From an uncultured Bacillota bacterium (GTDB lineage Bacteria > Bacillota_I > Bacilli_A > RF39 > UBA660): a stretch of DNA of 32,996 nt. Below, one piece after another: positions 8,911 to 19,593 of this stretch. Made by a program: the position numbers and the translations under genes. The stretch covers positions 1 through 32,996 of the forward strand of contig CAMVLZ010000003.1 of assembly GCA_947168485.1 (NCBI GenBank). The letters run 5' to 3'. The notes below the pieces were generated by a model, which saw only the letters and a list, made by a program, of their open reading frames with translations, made no database searches and was not told the DNA's origin. Position 1 is the stretch's first letter. Every line of letters starts with the position of its first letter.

Positions 8911-9615
8911 TTATTTTTCTTGTATCAATAGTAATTCATTTTCAGTTAGTTCTCTTATTTCACCAATTTTTAAATCTTTTGGTAAATATAAATTACCTAT
9001 ACAAATTCTATTTAATTCAATTACAGTCGCTCCAAAGCGGCCAAACATTCTTTTTATTTGATGATATCTTCCTTCTGTAAGAGTTACTTCTGCTGTATAT
9101 TCTCCTGTTATATTTAAAATAGAACTTTTACAAACTCCATCATTTAATTCTACTCCTTTTTCAAATTCTTCTTTCATAGTTGTTGTTACAGGAATATCTA
9201 TAGTAACTTCATATACTTTTTTTACATGTTTATTGGGAGCCAAAATGTTATGAGCAAACTCTCCATCATCAGTAATAATCATTAATCCTGTTGTATCTTT
9301 ATCTAATCTACCTGCAGGAAACATATTTCTCTTTTGATATTTTTCTGGTAATAAATTTAATACACTGTTTTCATTAATTAAATCAGTTGTTGATACAAAA
9401 CCTTTTGGTTTATTTAAAATTAAATATATATTTTTCTTAATATCAATATCTTCATTTCCTATTCTAAGTGATATATCTTTTTCTTCAAATTTAGTTTCTG
9501 GTCTTTTTACTAGTTCATCATTAGCATATACCATATCTTTAGAAATTAATTTTTTTATTTCTTTTCTACTATAAGTTGTCTGTTCTGATATTATTCTATC
9601 TATTCTTTTAATCAT
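8911..9615 (-). CDS. RsuA/RluB-family rRNA pseudouridine synthase
   Basis: Converts specific uridines of 16S or 23S rRNA to pseudouridine. About 234 residues. The S4 RNA-binding domain covers about 1-55 (MIKRIDRIISEQTTYSRKEI); the catalytic domain follows with LILNKPKGFVST, the active-site motif AGRLDKDTTGLMIITDDG (catalytic Asp D105), and the substrate-loop motif EGRYHQIKRMFGRFG typical of the RsuA/RluB/E/F branch. The ATG at 9615 is used rather than 9660, because TTGGAGG lies five bases before it and the S4 domain begins there; the upstream ATG has no RBS and lies inside the tlyA end. It follows tlyA by 19 bases. The target position (RsuA, RluB or RluF type) cannot be assigned. Confidence 0.88.
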   Translation of the reverse strand: MIKRIDRIISEQTTYSRKEIKKLISKDMVYANDELVKRPETKFEEKDISLRIGNEDIDIKKNIYLILNKPKGFVSTTDLINENSVLNLLPEKYQKRNMFPAGRLDKDTTGLMIITDDGEFAHNILAPNKHVKKVYEVTIDIPVTTTMKEEFEKGVELNDGVCKSSILNITGEYTAEVTLTEGRYHQIKRMFGRFGATVIELNRICIGNLYLPKDLKIGEIRELTENELLLIQEK

Positions 9616-9634
9616 GTTAACCTCCAACAGTATA

Positions 9635-10429
9635 TTATTTATGTTTATTAAAAGTTTCAAAAACTAATTTTTCTACATCTATATTTTTATTTTGATTAAT
9701 CTTATTTGAAATATATGTAACATATTCTATATTTCCATCTCCTCCTGTAATTGGAGAAGAAGTTATTCCTTTTATATAAAAACCTTTTTCATTAAAGTAT
9801 TCTATTAAATCATTAATAATATTAATATGTATATTTTTATTTAATATTATTCCTTTATTTTTAGTTGCGATTTCTTTACCACATTCAAATTGGGGTTTTA
9901 TTAAACATACTAAGTCTATTTTAATATTCTCATTATATATTTTATCTATTATTTGTTTTAAAGATATAAATGATACATCACATGTCATAATATCAATATT
10001 TTTAAAATATTTACTATCTAGAGTTTTAAAATTAGTTTGTTCATGTAACTCAATTTGTTTATTTTCTCTTAATGATTCATGTAATAAGTTTGTACCTACG
10101 TCTATTGCGATTATTGATGAAGCACCATGTTTTAGAGCACAATCACAGAATCCTCCAGTACTTGATCCAATATCCATTACCTTTAAACCTGTCATATCTA
10201 TATTAAATTCTTTAATAGCTTGCTCTAACTTCAATCCACCACGAGATACATACTTTAACTTATCATTTTCTTTAATGACAATTTCATCTGTATCAGAAAC
10301 CATATAATTCATCTTATCTACTAATTTTCCATTACATAAGACTAATTTTGATTTTATTAATTCTTGAGCTTTTGATCTAGATGGTACTAAGTTTCTAGCA
10401 AATAATTCTTTATCTATTCTATTAGGCAC
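9635..10429 (-). CDS. tlyA: TlyA-family rRNA 2'-O-methyltransferase
   Basis: 264 residues with an N-terminal S4 domain (about 1-62; ARNLVPSRSKAQELIKSKLV) and an FtsJ/RrmJ-like Rossmann methyltransferase domain. Motif I is MDIGSSTGGFCDCALKHGA, followed by IIAIDVG, CDVSFISLKQI and the IKPQFECGKE block that ends in the catalytic lysine region. Members methylate ribose 2'-OH in rRNA; some are annotated as hemolysin A or YqxC. The start is GTG, not ATG: frame and family alignment begin at PNRIDKELFARN, with GGAAGTG seven bases upstream. It is co-transcribed with the pseudouridine synthase, so the operon modifies rRNA twice. The usual neighbours argR, recN and dxs are not seen here. Confidence 0.88.
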   Translation of the reverse strand: MPNRIDKELFARNLVPSRSKAQELIKSKLVLCNGKLVDKMNYMVSDTDEIVIKENDKLKYVSRGGLKLEQAIKEFNIDMTGLKVMDIGSSTGGFCDCALKHGASSIIAIDVGTNLLHESLRENKQIELHEQTNFKTLDSKYFKNIDIMTCDVSFISLKQIIDKIYNENIKIDLVCLIKPQFECGKEIATKNKGIILNKNIHINIINDLIEYFNEKGFYIKGITSSPITGGDGNIEYVTYISNKINQNKNIDVEKLVFETFNKHK

Positions 10430-10457
10430 CTCTAATCACTTCCTTTTTAACACTTTT

Positions 10458-10486
10458 ATTATATTTAATGAGAATATCAAAGTAAA
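10458..10486 (-). promoter_or_regulatory. Sigma-A-type promoter for tlyA
   Basis: Minus strand TTTACT (10481-10486), 17-base spacer, TATAAT (10458-10463), about 29 bases before the GTG start. Confidence 0.55.
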
Positions 10487-10516
10487 TAAAAAAGAAAGAA
10501 ATAGTTTATTTCTTTC
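10485..10516 (-). terminator. Intrinsic terminator after the PF06541 gene
   Basis: Stem GAAAGAAATA / TATTTCTTTC with a 3-base loop and a T tract on the minus strand. It overlaps the stop codon of the gene ending at 10506. Confidence 0.75.
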
Positions 10517-11252
10517 TTTTTCTTATTCTTTTTATTTCTTTAAAATCACTTTTATCTAATATTAATTTTTGTATCTTAGTAATTCTATTTTCTTTAGCAA
10601 ATAAATCTATATTAGGGAAAGCTTTAATTAAACGTATAGTTAATAAAGATCTTTCTTTTAATACTCTTCTTACTTCAGATTTTATTTTTGAAGTAGAATC
10701 TTTTCTTACTAATTTAGTAACATTATCTTTAAATTTAAATATTATGTTGGTAGATACTATAAAATCTATTAAGAATAATATAAACAATATTATACCTATA
10801 GTAATAATAGTATTTTCATTCATACTAAGTAAAATGTTTGAGATAAATGGATGAACAAACTTTAACATTAATACTCCACCTATACCAAAGTATATAGCAA
10901 AGTCTAATGCGATACGTCCATTTAAATTAAACTTTTTATCTGAATAATCCCACCATCTCATTTTAAATATTTTTTCCATTAAGAATGAAGTTAAATATTC
11001 TAAAATAGAACATATTACTGTAGATAATACAAATAATGTTATTAAATCATCTGAATATTTAGTTAAAAATTGTATTATTAAGATTGCTCCTAAACCAAAT
11101 ATAGGAATAATTGGTCCTATTAAGAAACCTCTAGATATTGTGAATTTTTTATCATTAATAGAGGCACAAGTTACTTCTACTAAGTATCCTAAAAATGAAT
11201 AAATAATAAATGATATAAATAGTAATGATAATTGATATATCATTTTATGCAT
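10506..11252 (-). CDS. PF06541-type (ABC_trans_CmpB) integral membrane protein
   Basis: 248 residues with about five hydrophobic segments. It has the family signatures: FLGYLVEVTCASINDKKFT near the N-terminus, RGFLIGPIIPIFGLGA, then LEYLTSFLMEKIFKMRWWDY and NLNGRIALDFAIYFGIGG. Proteins of this family are often annotated as putative ABC transporter permeases, but no ATPase partner is present here and their role is not established. A basic C-terminal tail (residues about 180-248, ending RIRKRKK) is probably cytoplasmic. The start overlaps the end of the DUF368 gene by eight bases, so it is the third gene of the pyrophosphatase-DUF368 operon. Confidence 0.8.
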   Translation of the reverse strand: MHKMIYQLSLLFISFIIYSFLGYLVEVTCASINDKKFTISRGFLIGPIIPIFGLGAILIIQFLTKYSDDLITLFVLSTVICSILEYLTSFLMEKIFKMRWWDYSDKKFNLNGRIALDFAIYFGIGGVLMLKFVHPFISNILLSMNENTIITIGIILFILFLIDFIVSTNIIFKFKDNVTKLVRKDSTSKIKSEVRRVLKERSLLTIRLIKAFPNIDLFAKENRITKIQKLILDKSDFKEIKRIRKRKK

Positions 11253-12078
11253 CTCCTAATTTATAACCACATAATATTCCAATTACTAATAAGATGATTC
11301 CTATAATAATTTCTATAATACTACTTGGTATAGTTATAGTTAAAGCTAAAGTTATAATACTAGCTAGAATAAATCCTAAGATAGCGTAATATGTTTCTAT
11401 TTTGTATTTTTTAAATAAATATTCTAATAATTTAGCAATACTAATAATACCTACAACTATTCCTATACCTAGAGGTATTAATATACATATATTTTTAAAT
11501 ACATTAGTAAACGAAGTTAATTCATCTATAGTATTAATTATTGGTTGATAATACCCTAGTAACATCAATACAAATGAACCAGATATTCCTGGAATAACCA
11601 TAGTTGCTGCAGCTACAATACCTACTATAAATAGTAAAATATATCCAAATAGATTAGAATGAATAGTAACATTATGTCCTGCTCCACCTAGGATAGATAA
11701 TAATAAGATTGAAATAAATGTTACTAAAAATAATACTATATATCTTACTTTTATCTTCTTACCTTTAATATTCTTAGTTAATAAAGGAATTCCTCCTAAT
11801 ATTAATCCTATAAAGAATAATATAGTTGGAGCCGGATATTTAGTAAGAGTATAATTAATAACTTTACTTAATAGTACTATAGATAATACTGCTCCTATAC
11901 CAAATGGTATTAATAAAGACATAGATTTTTTAAACTTCTTAAATATATTAGATATTGAAGATATTAAATCTTCATAAATACCCATAGTTAAAGCAATAGT
12001 ACCTCCACTTACTCCAGGTATAATATTAGCTATTCCAAATACAAACCCTTTTAATAATATCATTAATTTTTCTTTCAT
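11245..12078 (-). CDS. DUF368 (PopT-type) polyprenyl-phosphate transporter
   Basis: 277 residues, about eight membrane segments, with the DUF368 hallmark FVFGIANIIPGVSGGTIALTMGIYE near the N-terminus and a second related block VIPGISGSFVLMLLGYY at mid-protein, which indicates an internal inverted repeat. DUF368 proteins (PopT) are reported to recycle undecaprenyl phosphate to the inner leaflet for wall and glycan synthesis; that role is from family knowledge. It sits eight bases after the pyrophosphatase stop and overlaps the next membrane protein, forming a three-gene operon. The assignment to family is strong; transport direction and substrate here are inferred. Confidence 0.87.
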   Translation of the reverse strand: MKEKLMILLKGFVFGIANIIPGVSGGTIALTMGIYEDLISSISNIFKKFKKSMSLLIPFGIGAVLSIVLLSKVINYTLTKYPAPTILFFIGLILGGIPLLTKNIKGKKIKVRYIVLFLVTFISILLLSILGGAGHNVTIHSNLFGYILLFIVGIVAAATMVIPGISGSFVLMLLGYYQPIINTIDELTSFTNVFKNICILIPLGIGIVVGIISIAKLLEYLFKKYKIETYYAILGFILASIITLALTITIPSSIIEIIIGIILLVIGILCGYKLGDA

Positions 12079-12086
12079 AAGTTCTC

Positions 12087-13703
12087 CTAATTATCGAATA
12101 TATTCATTATTAAAGGAATAACATGTTTCTTACGAGATATACATCCTTCTATGAATAATCCTTCTTCTACATTTTGTTTTTCATATATTAATTCTATATA
12201 GTTTGTTCCTTTTTGATTAAATAATACATAAGAACCATTCTTAACTATATCAGTAACATATAAACATACTAATTTGAAACCATTAGTTTCTGCTACTGTA
12301 TTAAGTGTATTAACATACTTAGTAATATCTTTCTTTATTTCATCAAAATTCATAGTAAAGAATTGTCCTACAGCAAACTTATTATTATTAACAGTATATA
12401 ATTTATAATCATTATATAATACATCTTCTGGAGTCATTCCTTCTAAAGATGTTCCTGCTTTTAATAATTCCATACCATAATCTTCATAATTTACTTCAGC
12501 TATTTTAGATAAATTATGAACTGCCTCTTTATCACGATCAGTAGTAGTTGGACTTCTAAGTATTAATGTATCTGATAAGATACCTGATAGAAGTGCTCCT
12601 GCGATAGATTTAGGTATTTTTATTTTTCTTTCTACAAACATTATATAAACAATAGTACAAGTTGAACCAACTGCCATATTTCTATAATTTATTGGTGCCT
12701 TTGTTGTTAAAGCACTTAAATTATGATGATCAAATATCTCTAATATATCAGCTTGTTCTATTCCATCTGCACTTTGTAATGGTTCATTATGATCAACTAA
12801 TATTACTTTTTTAGGTACTTTATCTGATAAATCATTTATTCTTAATAGACCTAAACATTTACCTTGTTTATTAATAACAGGATAATTAGTATGACGTTGT
12901 TTTTCATTAATATCAATTACATCATCTATAAAATCAGTATCATAAAACTTAGTAGGTACTGTATTAGAAAAAATAGTTTTAATATAATTAGCTAATGTAA
13001 TTTGTCTAGATAAATGATATGTATCCATACCAGATTTAATTATATTAACTTTATTTTTCTTAGCTATTTCTAAATGTTCATCTTTAATTTCAGCATTACC
13101 TGTTAATATTAATAATTGTACTCCACTATTGACTGCATATTCTATAACAGAATGTCTATCTCCTACTATTAATATATGATCTCTAGTAAATTTAACATCA
13201 TTTAATATAGTAGTTGATTTATATGAAGCAACTAATATTTTTCCCATTATTTCATCATTAAAACGTAATACTTCTTTTGCTTTTAATACTTTTATAAGAT
13301 TATCATAAGAAGTATATAATTCATCTAAATCTCCTCTTAAGATATTACGAGAAGTATCTTTAATAGTTATTATTCCAGAGAAATCATTATTATCTTTAAC
13401 TATAGGGATACCAGTTACATTCTTTTTAACCATATAATTATAGCCATCATATATAGGAGCTGTTTCTTTTAAGAATAGATTCTTATGATAATTAATATCT
13501 CTTACTTGTAATTTAACATCATTTAAATATCTAGGAATTGATATATTAAAATAATTAAGAGCGAACATTGATTCTTTATTAATAGTTCCTAAAACTCTAG
13601 GTTCTGTTTTATCTCCTAATTCATTCTTTAAATATGATAAACCTATTGCTGACATAACTGAATCAGTATCAGGTTTTTTATGTCCAAAAATAAATGTAGC
13701 CAT
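12087..13703 (-). CDS. Family II Mn-dependent inorganic pyrophosphatase with regulatory CBS and DRTGG-type domains
   Basis: 538 residues, much longer than the roughly 310-residue plain family II enzyme, as expected for CBS-PPases. N-terminal DHH-type metal motifs: FGHKKPDTDS with H8, D12, D14. An insert of about 240 residues follows: CBS-like (about 65-125, NVTGIPIVKDNN and GIITIKD), a DRTGG-type domain (about 150-245), and a second CBS (about 250-295, TNYPVINKQGKCLGLLRINDLS). The catalytic part resumes with VILVDHNE, EIFDHHN (DHH), GSTCTIVY, LLSGILSDT, and a C-terminal DHHA2 domain ending RKKHVIPL. In known CBS-PPases, adenine nucleotides bound to the CBS pair inhibit or activate hydrolysis. 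First gene of the operon with DUF368. Confidence 0.92.
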   Translation of the reverse strand: MATFIFGHKKPDTDSVMSAIGLSYLKNELGDKTEPRVLGTINKESMFALNYFNISIPRYLNDVKLQVRDINYHKNLFLKETAPIYDGYNYMVKKNVTGIPIVKDNNDFSGIITIKDTSRNILRGDLDELYTSYDNLIKVLKAKEVLRFNDEIMGKILVASYKSTTILNDVKFTRDHILIVGDRHSVIEYAVNSGVQLLILTGNAEIKDEHLEIAKKNKVNIIKSGMDTYHLSRQITLANYIKTIFSNTVPTKFYDTDFIDDVIDINEKQRHTNYPVINKQGKCLGLLRINDLSDKVPKKVILVDHNEPLQSADGIEQADILEIFDHHNLSALTTKAPINYRNMAVGSTCTIVYIMFVERKIKIPKSIAGALLSGILSDTLILRSPTTTDRDKEAVHNLSKIAEVNYEDYGMELLKAGTSLEGMTPEDVLYNDYKLYTVNNNKFAVGQFFTMNFDEIKKDITKYVNTLNTVAETNGFKLVCLYVTDIVKNGSYVLFNQKGTNYIELIYEKQNVEEGLFIEGCISRKKHVIPLIMNIFDN

Positions 13704-13726
13704 CTCTCTATCCTTCTTTCCTACTC

Positions 13727-13735
13727 ATTGTATCA
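13727..13735 (-). promoter_or_regulatory. Extended -10 promoter for the pyrophosphatase operon
   Basis: Minus strand TGATACAAT, 24 bases before the ATG at 13703. It lies directly downstream of the dnaB terminator. Confidence 0.5.
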
Positions 13736-13747
13736 TAATTTGTCCAT

Positions 13748-13789
13748 AAAAAAAAGAAGATATCAAACTAGTTCTTTTAGAATATCTTC
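13748..13789 (-). terminator. Intrinsic terminator at the dnaB 3' end
   Basis: Stem GAAGATAT / ATATCTTC with an 18-base loop and eight T on the minus strand. The stem starts inside the last dnaB codons, and the stop codon TGA is in the loop side. Confidence 0.65.
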
Positions 13790-15064
13790 CATTTCATTAG
13801 ATTCTTCTTCTGTTGCTTCATTCTTTTCTGGTGTTGTTTCAAACCACTTAGGTAGTTCTTCTTTTACTTTTGTTTTTGTTTGATATGTAGTTGTTTTCTT
13901 AACTGATTTTTTCATCTTTTTATGTTCTTTTTCAGTTACTTTCATAGCTTCTTCTACTGTTTCTACATTTAATCTTTTTAATTGACCAGCTATTGTTTCT
14001 ACATATGATTTAGTTAACTTTTCATTATTAGTTTTTAATGTATAAGCTATTATTACATTTACTACTCCAGCAGATAGTTTTTGATCAATTAGAAGAGACT
14101 CTATTAACCTTTTATCTCTATCAGTTGGTTCTGCTCCTTTATATTTAGCTCTTAATAATTCATATGGAGTAATATTTTCAAAAGTATATACCATTTTTGC
14201 CCATTTAGAATTATCTCCATCAGGTTTCTTTAAATACTCAGGTTGTTTCTTATAAATTAGTGTTGGAAGAGAACCATCATGTTCGAATTGATAATAATTT
14301 CTACAACTTTTCCTTAAACTATTTTTATCAATTAAACCTTTTTCATTTAAAGAATCTCTTACTAGATTTACCATATCATAAGTTTTTATATTATATGTAA
14401 AACATAAACTATTAATTAGACTTTTAGTTTCATCAGTAAATGTTTTATCATTTAATTCACTTTGTGGGATTGATGCGATTAATTCATTAAAATCAATACC
14501 TTTACTAATTTCTATATTATTAGATTGTTTTTTAGTTATATCAGTTATTGTATCCATAGAAATCTTTTCTATTGATGAGAATACTTCATCAAATGATTTA
14601 GTTATATCATTAAAACCTCTTAAGTTTATTCTAGGTACTTTGAAATAATTAATTAACTTATCATATTCTTGTTTACCAACATTATTATATAAAACAATAT
14701 TTAATATAGGATGATTAAATATTTCTTCTTGAGTTAGTGGAGAATATAATAAATAAACATAATTATTAGTATTTTCTTCTTTTACATATGTTTTTAATAA
14801 ACCTATTCCTTCTAACTTTTCTCTAGCAATTACTATTTCAGTTAAAGATAATTGCATAGTAGACATTAAATGATGATGAGTATATTCTTCTGATATTATT
14901 CCTTGTTTATCTAGATCATCTTTTAAGCTCTCATATAGAGAGACTGCTTGATATCCTATTATTGGTTGATATAACATAGTTAATATCTTATGATCATTAT
15001 CATCTAATATAGTTTTATTAATTACTGTATAAGTATCTGCAGGTAAAATATTTAAAGATTTCAT
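13763..15064 (-). CDS. dnaB: Replication initiation and membrane attachment protein DnaB (B. subtilis type)
   Basis: 433 residues. In Bacillota this protein works with DnaD and DnaI to load the replicative helicase at oriC and restart sites; it is unrelated to E. coli DnaB. Evidence: N-terminal DnaB/DnaD winged-helix part (about 1-120; ILTMLYQPIIGYQAVSLYESL, LLKTYVKEE), and a C-terminal DnaB_2 (DDBH2-type) domain with ITPYELLRAKYKGAEPT, LSAGVVNVIIAYTL and YVETIAGQLKRLNVETVEEAM, followed by a basic tail and the terminal PKWFE motif. The start at 15064 is preferred over GTG 15073 and ATG 15070, because AGGTG lies six bases upstream. The usual partner dnaI does not follow; a terminator does. Stop codon TGA. 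Confidence 0.9.
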   Translation of the reverse strand: MKSLNILPADTYTVINKTILDDNDHKILTMLYQPIIGYQAVSLYESLKDDLDKQGIISEEYTHHHLMSTMQLSLTEIVIAREKLEGIGLLKTYVKEENTNNYVYLLYSPLTQEEIFNHPILNIVLYNNVGKQEYDKLINYFKVPRINLRGFNDITKSFDEVFSSIEKISMDTITDITKKQSNNIEISKGIDFNELIASIPQSELNDKTFTDETKSLINSLCFTYNIKTYDMVNLVRDSLNEKGLIDKNSLRKSCRNYYQFEHDGSLPTLIYKKQPEYLKKPDGDNSKWAKMVYTFENITPYELLRAKYKGAEPTDRDKRLIESLLIDQKLSAGVVNVIIAYTLKTNNEKLTKSYVETIAGQLKRLNVETVEEAMKVTEKEHKKMKKSVKKTTTYQTKTKVKEELPKWFETTPEKNEATEEESNEMEDILKELV

Positions 15065-15102
15065 ATGCATCACCTAAGATTTATATTAACATTATTTTAT
15101 CA

Positions 15103-15124
15103 TAAAAAAAAGGATTAATATCCT
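15103..15124 (-). terminator. Intrinsic terminator after the prepilin peptidase gene
   Basis: Short stem AGGAT / ATCCT, 4-base loop and a long T tract on the minus strand. It overlaps the stop codon at 15115. Confidence 0.6.
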
Positions 15125-15885
15125 CTTATTAAACTTATTATAAATTCTGGAGTTACTTGAGTAAAATATAGTAATGTTAATGAGATAAGTAAGAATGGTC
15201 CAAATGGAATTACTTTTTCTTTATCTTTATATAGTAAATATAAAGATACAGGTAGAGCTAAGAATGATCCTATAAAGATAGAACATGCTCCTACTAGAGG
15301 TCCTAATATAAGACCAAATATAAACATCATTTTGATGTCTCCTCCACCCAGTGATTCCTTTTTAAATACATAATCTCCTATTAACATTATTAAATACATT
15401 AAAGCAAATAAGAATATTCCTCCTCCGATTGCTCTAATAGTATCATGAAGTCCTATATTTAATAAATCAAATACTATGAAATAAATACTCATAAATATAA
15501 GTACTTCATCAGGAATAATTAAATAATTAATATCACTTACTATTACTATTAATAGAAGAGATACTATTCCTAAAGCTATAGATAATTCATAAGTTGGTCC
15601 AAATACGTAATATGCTGTAGCAAATAGTATTCCTGAAATTAACTCCATAAATGTAGAAGTAGAATCAATCTTTTTATGACAATATCTACATTTACCTCTT
15701 AAGAATACATATGATAATATAGGTACCATATCTAAAAAATTAAGAGGATGTTTACAATTATCACAATGAGATTTATCTAATAATACTTTTTCTTCTCTTG
15801 GTAATCTAGTACCTAAGACTGTATAAAATGAACCCATTAATGTACCTAAAATAAAAAAGATAATTAATGGTAAAATATTAGTCAT
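15115..15885 (-). CDS. Type IV prepilin peptidase / N-methyltransferase (A24)
   Basis: 256 residues, the normal size of PilD/ComC. Cleaves the leader of prepilins and methylates the new N-terminus; integral membrane aspartyl protease. N-terminal methyltransferase part with two CxxC pairs (C41, C44, C66, C69) around PLNFLDMVPILSY. Catalytic aspartates D118 (VSDINYLIIPDE) and D183 in LGGGDIKMMF, the A24 signature. About eight membrane helices. It lies 19 bases downstream of the PilC gene and is presumably co-transcribed. No prepilin, no secretion ATPase and no other pilus gene is in the window, so the remaining components must be elsewhere. Confidence 0.92.
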   Translation of the reverse strand: MTNILPLIIFFILGTLMGSFYTVLGTRLPREEKVLLDKSHCDNCKHPLNFLDMVPILSYVFLRGKCRYCHKKIDSTSTFMELISGILFATAYYVFGPTYELSIALGIVSLLLIVIVSDINYLIIPDEVLIFMSIYFIVFDLLNIGLHDTIRAIGGGIFLFALMYLIMLIGDYVFKKESLGGGDIKMMFIFGLILGPLVGACSIFIGSFLALPVSLYLLYKDKEKVIPFGPFLLISLTLLYFTQVTPEFIISLIRGY

Positions 15886-15904
15886 GTAATTATCCTCCTT
15901 ATTA

Positions 15905-17278
15905 TTATTTTACTGTGTCATAAATTGCGAACATTGGTTGAATAATTGATAATAGAATTATACCAACGACAACTGCTAAGAAGACTATTAATAATGGTTC
16001 AACTAAACTCTTCATTTGATCAATAATATTCTTATGTAATTCTTGGAAGTGTTTAGCAACTTTTTCCATCATGGCACCTAATTGTCCAGTTTTTTCTCCA
16101 GTTACAATCATTTCATATGCAACAATAGGAATAGCCCATTGTCCTTTGAATGCACTTGATACTGTATCACCTTTTGCTAAGTTAGTTAAACAATTATTAA
16201 TGATATCTTTATATACTTCATTATTTGTAATTCTTTGTAATATTTCCATTGAATCAGTAATATATACTCCATGGTTTAATAATGAAGCAAATGTTTTTGT
16301 AAAGTTAGAAATTTCATTATATATGATAACATTCTTTATTACTGGAATATGCATCAATACAATTTGTACTGATTTTCTAAATCCAACTGATTTTTTGTAT
16401 GCTACTATGAATCCAATTACAATAACTAAAATTACACCTATTAATATTGCATAATTACTCTTTAAGAAATCACTTACTCCAACTACTGTCTTTGTCATAA
16501 GTGGTAATTCAGCTCCATTAGATTCAAACATACTTGTAAATTGTGGAACTAAGTAAGTTAACATGAAGATTAAAACTCCAAATGCTAGAGTTAATACAAC
16601 TACCGGATAAGTCATGGCTGACTTCATTTGCTTTCTAGTTTGATCCATTGATGTATAATACTCTGACATATCATCTAGGATAGTTGGTAAATCTCCAGTC
16701 ATTTCAGCTGTTTTTACCATATTTATTAATAAAGCAGGATATAACTTCTTTTGCATTTCTAATGCACTAGATAAGTTTTCTCCTTTTAATAACTCGAAAT
16801 GCAATTGATTAAAACTTGTTTTTAGTACATCTTTAGTAGATTGTTTTGCTAAGATACGAACTGCTTCTGCTAAAGGAATACCTGATTTAATATATGTAGA
16901 TAACTGAGTTAATGAGAAAGATAAATCTTGTGGACTAATTTTTCCAAATGAAATACTTATATCAGTCGCACTTTGAGGTTTAATTTCTTCTACTTTTAAC
17001 TCTTGTTGAGCTAAGAAAGTTCTAACTTCTTGTTCTGATTCTGCTTCAATGTTTCTTCTTTCTTTTTTACCTAAATCATTAATTATGATATATGTAAATT
17101 TCTTTTTAGGTCTAATTGCTCTACCATGTCTATCAGTTTGAGTTTCAGGCTTTGCTACATTATTTTGAGGCTGATTAGCAGCTTGTTGTTGATTTTGAGC
17201 TGGTTGTTGATTTTGTTGAGCAGCTTGATTATTATTTTGTACAGTTGCAGTTTTATTTTTACCTTTTCCTAGCTTCAT
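15905..17278 (-). CDS. Type II secretion / type IV pilus inner-membrane protein (PilC/GspF/ComGB)
   Basis: 457 residues. Platform protein of a type IV pilus or competence pseudopilus. An unusual Gln/Asn/Ala-rich N-terminus (about 5-45, runs such as QQNQQPAQNQQQAANQPQ) precedes the standard N-terminal domain (FTYIIINDLGKKERRNIEAES). Two T2SSF repeats follow: the first about 105-230 (LSFSLTQLSTYIKSGIPLAEAV, ALLINMVKTAEMTGDLPTIL) and the second about 310-440 (FTKTFASLLNHGVYITDSM, YEMIVTGEKTGQLGAMMEKVA). Three membrane helices at about 225-245, 275-295 and 430-450. The RBS GAGAGG precedes the ATG. The Q-rich tail is atypical and probably a disordered cytoplasmic extension. Confidence 0.9.
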   Translation of the reverse strand: MKLGKGKNKTATVQNNNQAAQQNQQPAQNQQQAANQPQNNVAKPETQTDRHGRAIRPKKKFTYIIINDLGKKERRNIEAESEQEVRTFLAQQELKVEEIKPQSATDISISFGKISPQDLSFSLTQLSTYIKSGIPLAEAVRILAKQSTKDVLKTSFNQLHFELLKGENLSSALEMQKKLYPALLINMVKTAEMTGDLPTILDDMSEYYTSMDQTRKQMKSAMTYPVVVLTLAFGVLIFMLTYLVPQFTSMFESNGAELPLMTKTVVGVSDFLKSNYAILIGVILVIVIGFIVAYKKSVGFRKSVQIVLMHIPVIKNVIIYNEISNFTKTFASLLNHGVYITDSMEILQRITNNEVYKDIINNCLTNLAKGDTVSSAFKGQWAIPIVAYEMIVTGEKTGQLGAMMEKVAKHFQELHKNIIDQMKSLVEPLLIVFLAVVVGIILLSIIQPMFAIYDTVK

Positions 17279-17348
17279 ACTAATCCCTCTCTATTCTATT
17301 TTATCCTATTATTAATTCTATCATATTAAATCATTTTTTTAAATAAAA

Positions 17349-17372
17349 ATAAAAAAAAAGTAAATAGTTTAC

Positions 17373-17374
<2 letters not shown>
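17349..17374 (-). terminator. Intrinsic terminator after tgt
   Basis: Stem AAGTAAA / TTTACTT with a 3-base loop and nine T on the minus strand; an alternative longer pairing (AAGTAAATA / TATTTACTT) is also possible. Confidence 0.7.
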
Positions 17375-19536
<2,162 letters not shown>

Positions 19537-19559
19537 AGTATCACTTCCCAGTAGTGATA

Positions 19560-19568
19560 ATTATAACA
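19560..19568 (-). promoter_or_regulatory. Extended -10 promoter for queA-tgt
   Basis: Minus strand TGTTATAAT directly after the ruvB terminator T tract, 24 bases before the queA start. It gives queA-tgt a transcript separate from ruvAB. Confidence 0.5.
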
Positions 19569-19593
19569 AAAAAAGTACTGTTTTACTAGTACT
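19567..19593 (-). terminator. Intrinsic terminator after ruvAB
   Basis: Stem AGTACT / AGTACT, 8-base loop and seven T on the minus strand. The upstream arm begins just after the ruvB stop. Confidence 0.7.

Noticed and set aside
8802-9080. 92-codon plus-strand frame
   Set aside because: Crosses the terminator at 8883-8908 and lies opposite the pseudouridine synthase gene.
7091-13765. Mycoplasma-type code (TGA read as Trp)
   Set aside because: TGA ends the phosphohexomutase gene exactly at the ATGA overlap with the next gene, and ends dnaB just after its terminal motif. Trp codons in the conserved genes are TGG.
16071-16454. 127-codon plus-strand frame
   Set aside because: Antisense to the conserved second PilC repeat; no RBS.
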